DNA from: Paludibacteraceae bacterium
GTDB lineage: Bacteria; Bacteroidota; Bacteroidia; Bacteroidales; Paludibacteraceae
DNA: 8,848 bases
Reading direction: 5' to 3'
Assembly: GCA_017646225.1 (NCBI GenBank)
Contig: JAGCMZ010000159.1
Location: 1-8,848 of the forward strand
A program made the position numbers and the translations under genes. Positions 1 to 5,282 of this stretch are shown piece by piece; positions within the stretch are counted from its first letter, which is position 1; the number at the start of each line of letters is the position of its first letter. The notes under the pieces are model-generated. The model was not told where the DNA came from, did no database searches, and was given only the letters and a program-made list of their open reading frames with translations.

Positions 1-251
1 CCGATAACGTGCCCTATGCAGGCAACGGCCATGTGCTAGACAACTGGGATTTGAGTGTTAAACGTGCTACAGCCATTGTACGTATTTTGTTGGAAAACAA
101 AGATTTGGAAGCATCGCGCGTAATGGCAGCGGGTCGTGGCGAGTTTAACCCCATCGATACGGCCGATACCAAAGAAGCCCGTCAAAAGAACCGTCGTACC
201 GAAATTATTCTAACCCCCAAACTAACCGAGCTGTTGCAGTTGTTTGAATAA
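1..251 (+). CDS. OmpA/MotB-type peptidoglycan-binding protein, C-terminal fragment
   Basis: Only the last 82 or so codons are present; the frame is open from the window edge (codons in phase with position 3) to TAA at 249-251. The visible part is the OmpA C-terminal domain, which anchors outer-membrane or periplasmic proteins non-covalently to peptidoglycan. Diagnostic features are DNVPY at the very start, NWDLSVKRA (about nt 42-68) and the closing RQKNRRTEI before the last strand. The Asp at nt 3-5 and the Arg at nt 63-65 sit where the family's two diaminopimelate-binding residues lie. The NW-D/E-LS spelling is closer to the MotB-like branch than to classical OmpA. Bacteroidota carry many such proteins without flagella, so a motor role should not be assumed. 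The N-terminal portion (signal peptide, barrel or coiled coil) is outside the window, so the full protein type cannot be told. Confidence 0.88.
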   Translation, partial: DNVPYAGNGHVLDNWDLSVKRATAIVRILLENKDLEASRVMAAGRGEFNPIDTADTKEARQKNRRTEIILTPKLTELLQLFE

Positions 252-270
252 TTGATTGCGAGGTGATCAT

Positions 271-302
271 CATCGATTCATCGATTCACCGATTAGTCAA
301 TA
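271..302 (+). repeat. Octamer array 1 (intergenic)
   Basis: Read in 8-base steps: CATCGATT, CATCGATT, CACCGATT, AGTCAATA, ending 3 nt before the GSCFA gene's ATG. Rotated to a common phase, the units are GATTCATC (275-282), GATTCACC (283-290) and GATTAGTC (291-298). All three words recur in other arrays in this window. The array fills most of the 54-nt gap between the OmpA-type gene and the GSCFA gene. No promoter or terminator motif is evident in the gap. Confidence 0.75.
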
Positions 303-305
303 AAA

Positions 306-1241
306 ATGATTTTTAGAAGCACCATACAGATTCCAAAAGCAAAGCAAGCCATAACCCACCACAATGGTGTGTTGTGCATGGGTTCGTGCTTCGCCGCCAA
401 CATCGCCCAAAAAATGCAGCAAGCCGGTTTCACCACCTGCTACCCCCTTGGAGCCTTGTACAACCCACAATCCATTGCACAAGGCCTCCAATACCTGCAA
501 AAAGGTACACCCTTGCAAGAAAACGAACTATTTTACCACAACGAGCGTTGGCACCACATCGATTTTCATAGCGATTTTTCGCACACCGATAAAGCCACTG
601 CGCTCCAACAAATGAACCAGACCATAGCCGCAGGACACCAAGCATGGCAAAACAGCCAAGTGCTGGTGCTAACCCTAGGAACCGCCTGGTGTTATACCTG
701 GAAAGAAACAGGCAAGGTAGCCGGCAATTGCCATCGCCTACCCGCAGATCAATTTGAGCGCAGCAGGCTATCGTTAGAACAAATCGTAGCCTGCCTAAAC
801 GATATTTGCAGCCAGGCTGCCGACAAACAAATTATTGTTACCGTCAGTCCCATTAGGCATTGGAAAGACGGAGCGCACCAAAACGCCCTCAGCAAAGCCT
901 TGTTGCTGCTTGCTTGCGAGCAATTGGAAGCACAACACAGCAACGTTACTTATTTCCCATCGTACGAAATTATGATGGACGAGTTGCGCGACTATCGTTT
1001 TTATGCCGACGATATGATGCACCCATCCGATATGGCCGTGCAGTACATTTGGCAACGGTTTTCCGAAACCTTTTTTAGCCCAGCTACCCAACAAGCCTGC
1101 GCCGATTGGCTGAAAATTGAACAAATGAGAAGCCACAAGCCCTTTAATACCCAAAGCGAGGCTTATAGGCAGCTGCAAGAAAAAATTGCCTCCATGCTTC
1201 AAATTTGGGAAAAGAAATATTTTAGGGCGAAGCCTGAATAA
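306..1241 (+). CDS. GSCFA-domain protein (SGNH/GDSL-like hydrolase fold)
   Basis: A 311-residue protein carrying the family's signature GSCFA at residues 26-30, preceded by VLCM. Other family landmarks are LTLGTAWCY in the middle, TVSPIRHWKDG, and DDMMHPSD near residues 235-242. The GSCFA family belongs to the SGNH hydrolase clan. By that relationship Ser27 would be the nucleophile and Asp236/His239 (a DxxH arrangement) would complete the active site. The natural substrate is not known to me; an esterase or acyl-hydrolase acting on a polysaccharide or cell-envelope component is only an inference. No signal peptide or membrane segment is visible, so it is probably cytoplasmic. The ATG at 306 follows an A-rich stretch (AATAAAA) without a Shine-Dalgarno sequence. 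It lies upstream of the murF-alr operon, separated by one membrane-protein gene and two octamer arrays. Confidence 0.9.
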   Translation: MIFRSTIQIPKAKQAITHHNGVLCMGSCFAANIAQKMQQAGFTTCYPLGALYNPQSIAQGLQYLQKGTPLQENELFYHNERWHHIDFHSDFSHTDKATALQQMNQTIAAGHQAWQNSQVLVLTLGTAWCYTWKETGKVAGNCHRLPADQFERSRLSLEQIVACLNDICSQAADKQIIVTVSPIRHWKDGAHQNALSKALLLLACEQLEAQHSNVTYFPSYEIMMDELRDYRFYADDMMHPSDMAVQYIWQRFSETFFSPATQQACADWLKIEQMRSHKPFNTQSEAYRQLQEKIASMLQIWEKKYFRAKPE

Positions 1242-1243
1242 TT

Positions 1244-1291
1244 GTTAAATCGTTAAATCGATGAATCGCCTAAACGCCTAAACGACTAAAC
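1244..1291 (-). repeat. Octamer array 2 (intergenic, reverse orientation)
   Basis: Six octamers in exact register, as written on +: GTTAAATC, GTTAAATC, GATGAATC, GCCTAAAC, GCCTAAAC, GACTAAAC. On the - strand these are GTTTAGTC, GTTTAGGC twice, GATTCATC and GATTTAAC twice, fitting a loose G-A/T-T-T-N-A/R-N-C pattern. The array begins 3 nt after the GSCFA stop codon and ends 11 nt before the next ATG, so it is essentially the whole intergenic region. The adjacent identical pairs suggest unit duplication. Confidence 0.75.
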
Positions 1292-1302
1292 AAAAAAAGC
1301 AC

Positions 1303-1992
1303 ATGAACAAACAGAAAAAAGAGAACCCCTTGCTAAACATATTGATTAGCATTGTGATACCCGCTGTTATCCTTTCCAAATTTAGCACACCCGAATATTT
1401 GGGCGTGATACCTGGTTTTCTCATTGCCCTTGCTTTTCCCATTGGCTTGAGCCTTTACGAACTCATTGTGCAAAAGAAAGTGGGCTTTATAGCCATTCTT
1501 GGTTTTGTAAGCATTTTGCTTACCGGCATTATTGGCATTTTAGAAATACCTACTAAATGGTTAGCGGTAAAAGAAGCTGCAATACCCTTGCTAATTGGTT
1601 TGGCGGTACTCATTTCGCAATACACCAAGTATCCCCTTATCGAAAAAATTATTTACAACGAGCAATTGCTCAAGTTGCCCCTTATTGAAGAACGCCTGCA
1701 AGCCAACGGTACCGATGCACAGGTAAAAAAGACGTTACGCAACGCCACTTGGATGGTAGCCGCATCGTTTTTGGTATCGAGCATTTTGAACTTTTGCGTC
1801 ACCAAATACATTGTGGTAAGTCCTGCCGGAACCGAAGCCTTTAACGAAGAATTGGGCAAATTAACCGCCATTAGTTACCCTGTTATTGCCCTACCCTCTA
1901 CCTTAGTGATGGTAATAGCACTTTGGTATTTAATAAAACAATTAAAAAAAGCCACAGGGCTTAACATGGAAGAAATGTTGGCGATGAGCTAG
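1303..1992 (+). CDS. Six-helix inner-membrane protein, VC0807-family type
   Basis: A 229-residue, strongly hydrophobic protein. Six likely membrane helices lie at about residues 10-27, 33-56, 60-80, 92-107, 146-172 and 191-212. A charged loop of about 40 residues lies between helices 4 and 5, and the N-terminus is Lys-rich (MNKQKKE), which predicts a cytoplasmic start. The segment GFVSILLTGIIGILEIP followed by W..VKEAAIPLLIGLAVL matches the conserved core I recall for the VC0807 family, whose members are often loosely labelled MFS-like or septation-like. No transport substrate or catalytic residues can be read from it, and function is unknown. The ATG at 1303 lies 11 nt after octamer array 2, behind an A-rich leader (CAAAAAAAGCAC). 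The stop at 1990-1992 lies inside a small inverted repeat. Confidence 0.72.
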   Translation: MNKQKKENPLLNILISIVIPAVILSKFSTPEYLGVIPGFLIALAFPIGLSLYELIVQKKVGFIAILGFVSILLTGIIGILEIPTKWLAVKEAAIPLLIGLAVLISQYTKYPLIEKIIYNEQLLKLPLIEERLQANGTDAQVKKTLRNATWMVAASFLVSSILNFCVTKYIVVSPAGTEAFNEELGKLTAISYPVIALPSTLVMVIALWYLIKQLKKATGLNMEEMLAMS

Positions 1993-2009
1993 TCGCTGCG
2001 CGACGACTA
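1990..2009. other. Inverted repeat spanning the stop codon of the membrane-protein gene
   Basis: TAGTCG (1990-1995) and CGACTA (2004-2009) are perfect complements around an 8-nt centre, and GTCG/CGAC (1992-1995, 2001-2004) can nest inside. The left arm includes the TAG stop. The right arm is the first part of octamer array 3. No T-run follows, so this is not a convincing intrinsic terminator. Confidence 0.4.
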
Positions 2010-2106
2010 ATCGGTGACGTGTTGATGAACGAATGTGAATAATCGACTAATCGGTGAATCGGTGACGAATTGATAAACGAATTTGAATAATCGACTAAAC
2101 GAATTT
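2004..2106 (-). repeat. Octamer array 3 with 40/48-nt higher-order repeats
   Basis: Two long units follow one another: 2004-2043 (40 nt) and 2044-2091 (48 nt), with the start of a third from 2092. Both begin CGACTAATCGGTG; the second has one extra AATCGGTG octamer (2057-2064), and the remaining 24 nt match at about 20 positions. The repeat lengths are therefore 5 and 6 octamers. In - strand phase the words include GATTAGTC (2005-2012, 2045-2052), GATTCACC (2053-2060) and GTTTAGTC (2093-2100). AAACGAATTT occurs at 2075-2084 and 2097-2106. The array lies between the membrane-protein gene and murF-alr. Confidence 0.75.
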
Positions 2107-2120
2107 CAGTGCGAGCCGAA

Positions 2121-2149
2121 AGCAGAGTCAAACTTGTTTGAACTATGCT
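2121..2149. other. Imperfect palindrome/hairpin in the murF-alr leader
   Basis: TCAAAC (2128-2133) and GTTTGA (2136-2141) pair around TT. With a single bulged A at 2142 the stem continues: 2127-2143 and 2126-2144 pair, 2125/2145 mismatch, then AGCA (2121-2124) pairs with TGCT (2146-2149). That gives 12 pairs in an arm of 13. It lies 51 nt before the chosen murF-alr start and is followed by GAGGCG, not a T-run. It resembles a REP-like element or an operator-like site more than a terminator. Role unknown. Confidence 0.45.
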
Positions 2150-2150
2150 G

Positions 2151-2184
2151 AGGCGATGCCTGAAATCATGAAAAGCGAAGCTTT
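2151..2184. other. Two small hairpins just upstream of murF-alr
   Basis: AGGC-GAT-GCCT (2151-2161) is a perfect 4-bp stem with a 3-nt loop. AAAGC-GAA-GCTTT (2172-2184) is a perfect 5-bp stem with a GAA loop and contains GCGAAGC, a sequence known to form an unusually stable DNA mini-hairpin. The second ends 16 nt before the chosen ATG at 2201. Whether these act on transcription, translation or DNA structure cannot be told from sequence. Confidence 0.4.
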
Positions 2185-2200
2185 GAATACTAAACGACAT

Positions 2201-4687
2201 ATGACCACAACAGAATTATCAAAAATACTAGGTAATCCGCGCAATAAAGCGTGCGAAGAATATACAATAGACTATCTTTTAATAGATAGTCGCAACTGCG
2301 TATATGCCGACAAAAGCCTTTTCTTTGCATTAACCAGCAAAACCGGAAACGGGCACAAATACATTGACGAATTATTGCAACAAGGCGTTAAAAATTTTGT
2401 AGTAAGCCACTACAACGAGGCATGGAACGAGGCCGAAGCCAACTTTTGGGTGGTAGAAAATACCCTTTCGGCGCTTCAGTTTTTGGTACAAGAACACCGC
2501 AAGCAATGTCACATTCCAGTTATTGGTATTACAGGCAGCAACGGCAAAACCATTGTAAAAGAATGGTTGTACACCTTGCTTCAACCCTACTATCGAGTGG
2601 TGAGATCGCCCAAAAGTTTTAACTCGCAAATTGGGGTTCCGCTATCGGTATGGAACATGCACAAAGAGCACCAATTGGGCATTTTTGAGGCAGGCATATC
2701 GACCATTCTTGAAATGCAACACATTGCTCCCATCATTGCCCCTACCATTGGTATTTTTACCAACCTGGGCACAGCCCATCAAGAAGGTTTTGAATCGACC
2801 GAACAAAAATTGTACGAAAAATTGCAACTCTTTACCCATGCCCAAACCTTGGTGTACAGCAAAGAGTATCCCATAGAAAGTTTGGCGGCGCAACTGTTGC
2901 CAAACACCCAATTGGTTTCGTGGAACTTCGACGACCCTACTGCCACCGTTAACGTGCACATTGAGGCGCAAACCACCACCCAAACAAAGTTATGGGTTCA
3001 ACCCAAAAACATTGCACCAAATCACCAAATCACCGCATCACCGCATCACCAAAGCGAAGCGCATTGCTACACCCTGCCTTTTGCCGATAAGGCATCGATA
3101 GAAAATGCCATGAACGTATTGGTAACGTGCATTTTGTTGGGTTATCCAGAGGTAGATGCTGCGCAATTGGCACCCGTAAACATGCGTTTATCCATTAAAC
3201 AAGGGGTAAACAACTGCCAACTGATAGACGATGCCTATACGGCCGACCTTGAGGGGTTGCACGTGGCGTTGAGCGTATTGAGCGCACATTCCGCCAATAA
3301 ATTTGCCCGCAGAACCGTTATTCTATCCGACTTTCTGCAAACGGGCATCAACGACGACGAATTGTATCTAGCCGTATCGTCGCTGTTGCAAGAAAAGAAA
3401 ATCGATACCCTTATTGGCATTGGCAATACCTTGCCCAAATACGGGCATTTGTTCCCCATGGAAACCCATTTTTATGCCACTACCAAGCAGTTTTTGGCAA
3501 CGCATCCTTTGTTTCAAAATGAGATTATTCTGATAAAGGGGGCTCGTTGTTTCCAACTGGAGCAAATTACCGCTTATTTGGAACAAAAACGCCACGAAAC
3601 GGTTATGGAAGTAAACCTCAACGCATTGGTGCACAACTTTAAGCATTTGCGTTCTTTCTTACATCCCGAAACCAAAACCGTGGCCATGATCAAGGCCAAT
3701 GCTTACGGATGCGGAGCGGTGGCCATAGCCCAAACGTTGAGCCATTTTCATTGCGATTATTTTGGAGTAGCCGTTGCCGACGAAGGTGTGGAATTGCGCA
3801 AAGCAGGCATCAGAACCCCCATCATAATCATGAACCCCGAACCCAGTAGTTTTAATTTGTTGCTCGAAAACAATTTGGAACCCGAAATATACAGTTTTGC
3901 GGTGTTGCAACGCTTTATAGAATATGCCGACAAAGAAGGGGTTACCAACTACCCCATTCACTTAAAATTTGATACGGGCATGCACCGTTTGGGTTTTGAA
4001 AAACAAGACCTACCTCAGCTTATCGACCTGTTCAGGCATACCAACGTGGTAAAAGTAGCCTCGGCATTCTCGCACCTAGCAGCTGCCGAAGACCCCGATA
4101 TGGATGCCTTTACCAAAAGCCAGATAGACTTGTTCGAGGCGTGCACCAGCACCCTGCAATCGACCTTGCCTTACCCTTTTTTACGCCACATCCTCAACAC
4201 ATCGGGCATACAACGTTTCCCCTTGCACCAGTACGACATGGTACGCATGGGCATCGGTTTGTACGGCGTGGGCATCGACAGCCAATCGCCCATTCAAAAC
4301 GTAGCCACCCTTAAAACGGTTATCTTGCAAATAAAAGAGTTGAAACAGGGCGAAACCATTGGTTACAACCGCAAAGGCGTATTGTTGCGCGATAGCAAAG
4401 TGGCCGCCATACCCATTGGTTATGCCGACGGATTGGACAGGGCCTTTGGAGCAGGCAATGGTTATGCCTTGGTACGTGGCCAAAAGGCACCCTTCTTGGG
4501 CAACATTTGCATGGACGTTTGCATGATAGACGTAACCGACATCGAAGATGTTTCCGAAAACGACACCGTTACCATTTTTGGCGACGATTTAACCATTAGC
4601 GATTTGGCACAAAAAACCAAAACCATTCCATACGAAATATTAACCGGCGTTTCTGCACGTGTAAAACGCGTTTATTACCAAGAATAA
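2201..4687 (+). CDS. murF-alr: Bifunctional UDP-MurNAc-tripeptide:D-Ala-D-Ala ligase / alanine racemase
   Basis: An 828-residue fusion. Residues 1 to about 465 are MurF, the cytoplasmic ATP-dependent ligase that adds D-Ala-D-Ala to the UDP-MurNAc-tripeptide. From about M469 to the end is alanine racemase, a PLP enzyme interconverting L- and D-Ala. MurF shows the ATP loop GITGSNGKT (109-117), NLGTAHQEGF and EKLQLF with Lys207 as the likely carbamylated lysine, then KGARCF near its end. Alr shows MIKANAYG with PLP lysine Lys498, GIGLYGV, IGYN with catalytic Tyr722, and ICMDVCMIDV. The fusion is typical of Bacteroidota. I chose ATG 2201 (MTTTELSKILG) because MurF N-terminal homology starts there; ATG 2168 and TTG 2138 in the same frame would add only residues encoded by leader hairpins. 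Oddities: residues 272-285 are encoded by an octamer repeat, and the usual YN of the DDSYN motif reads Y346-T347. The next gene starts 1 nt after the stop. Confidence 0.95.
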   Translation: MTTTELSKILGNPRNKACEEYTIDYLLIDSRNCVYADKSLFFALTSKTGNGHKYIDELLQQGVKNFVVSHYNEAWNEAEANFWVVENTLSALQFLVQEHRKQCHIPVIGITGSNGKTIVKEWLYTLLQPYYRVVRSPKSFNSQIGVPLSVWNMHKEHQLGIFEAGISTILEMQHIAPIIAPTIGIFTNLGTAHQEGFESTEQKLYEKLQLFTHAQTLVYSKEYPIESLAAQLLPNTQLVSWNFDDPTATVNVHIEAQTTTQTKLWVQPKNIAPNHQITASPHHQSEAHCYTLPFADKASIENAMNVLVTCILLGYPEVDAAQLAPVNMRLSIKQGVNNCQLIDDAYTADLEGLHVALSVLSAHSANKFARRTVILSDFLQTGINDDELYLAVSSLLQEKKIDTLIGIGNTLPKYGHLFPMETHFYATTKQFLATHPLFQNEIILIKGARCFQLEQITAYLEQKRHETVMEVNLNALVHNFKHLRSFLHPETKTVAMIKANAYGCGAVAIAQTLSHFHCDYFGVAVADEGVELRKAGIRTPIIIMNPEPSSFNLLLENNLEPEIYSFAVLQRFIEYADKEGVTNYPIHLKFDTGMHRLGFEKQDLPQLIDLFRHTNVVKVASAFSHLAAAEDPDMDAFTKSQIDLFEACTSTLQSTLPYPFLRHILNTSGIQRFPLHQYDMVRMGIGLYGVGIDSQSPIQNVATLKTVILQIKELKQGETIGYNRKGVLLRDSKVAAIPIGYADGLDRAFGAGNGYALVRGQKAPFLGNICMDVCMIDVTDIEDVSENDTVTIFGDDLTISDLAQKTKTIPYEILTGVSARVKRVYYQE
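3015..3054 (+). repeat. Octamer array 4, inside the murF-alr coding sequence
   Basis: Five octamers in register: CACCAAAT, CACCAAAT, CACCGCAT, CACCGCAT, CACCAAAG. In common phase these are AAATCACC twice and GCATCACC twice, related to GATTCACC of the intergenic arrays. They encode residues 272-285 (APNHQITASPHHQS), a polar His/Gln-rich segment just before the strand YTLPFADKASIENA, where MurF sequences vary. GCGAAGC follows directly at 3054-3060. The reading frame stays open, so this is a translated loop and not a disruption. Confidence 0.7.
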
Positions 4688-4688
4688 T

Positions 4689-5282
4689 ATGAAAAAGACC
4701 CTTTTTATTGCCATTGTAGCCCTTGTTGCAGGCCTAACCGCTTGTACCAAACCCTATCCTTATACTGCCGATAATCAACTATTGGAAACCAATCCTTGCG
4801 TGGTAACAGATGTGGCCATGGAGGTAAAAATTCCCATCGGATTCAAGGTAATTAGCCAAGCGTACGTAGACTCAATCGCCAACGTTCGTACCATGGAAAA
4901 CCCATTCGATATGAAATTGTTGCGCGTGTACGCCGATACCTTGCTCAATGCCAACATCAGTTTATCGGCTATGAGTCATATCCCTTACGAAAAAACCGAA
5001 AACGAACTCGATTTTTACGAAACATCGTACAATGCCAACGGTTTTTGGGACACCATTTCGTTAACCCGCTATCGCACCGAAAACTATCCCAAGATTATTT
5101 GGCTCGAAATGCAAAATGCACAACGCACCTTGGTTCGTACCCTGTTTTACAACGACGAAAAGGCACAATTTTGCATCGATTACTATTTCCCAACCGTATA
5201 TTATGCCGATTTTATTGCCTTTGTACAATCGTCGGTAGCATCGGTTAAGCCCAATCAAGAACTTCAAATTACCATGCAATGA
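4689..5282 (+). CDS. Predicted lipoprotein of unknown function
   Basis: A 197-residue protein with a clear lipoprotein signal: MKK, a hydrophobic stretch (residues 4-15) and the lipobox LTAC, giving lipidated Cys19. The mature protein would be envelope-anchored, about 178 residues, with no further membrane helix. I do not recognise the family. The mature part alternates short hydrophobic strands with polar turns. It closes with a strand, FCIDYYFPTVYYADFIAFV and then SSVASVK, a pattern reminiscent of the small alpha/beta PsbP/Mog1/DcrB fold; this is a weak inference. The ATG lies 1 nt after the murF-alr stop, and its end overlaps the RSH gene by 4 nt (ATGA), so it is translated as part of the operon. 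That position suggests a link to envelope growth or stress, but the sequence shows no activity. Confidence 0.85.
   Translation: MKKTLFIAIVALVAGLTACTKPYPYTADNQLLETNPCVVTDVAMEVKIPIGFKVISQAYVDSIANVRTMENPFDMKLLRVYADTLLNANISLSAMSHIPYEKTENELDFYETSYNANGFWDTISLTRYRTENYPKIIWLEMQNAQRTLVRTLFYNDEKAQFCIDYYFPTVYYADFIAFVQSSVASVKPNQELQITMQ

Noticed and set aside
388..394. Fourth GCGAAGC mini-hairpin (reverse complement)
   Set aside because: It is produced by the codons of the conserved GSCFA motif and is not near an array boundary.
795..1202. 135-codon open frame on the - strand opposite the GSCFA gene
   Set aside because: It is a shadow of a well-supported gene, with no recognisable domain; the other antisense frames in the window are similar.
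1303..1992. Secondary transporter of the MFS
   Set aside because: It has only about six helices and none of the MFS signature motifs; the VC0807-type core fits better.
1990..2009. Intrinsic terminator after the membrane-protein gene
   Set aside because: The stem is short, the loop is long and there is no T-run on the 3' side.
2138..2200. N-terminal extension of MurF-Alr from TTG 2138 or ATG 2168
   Set aside because: The extra 21 or 11 residues come from the leader palindromes and show no MurF similarity; the homologous N-terminus begins at ATG 2201.
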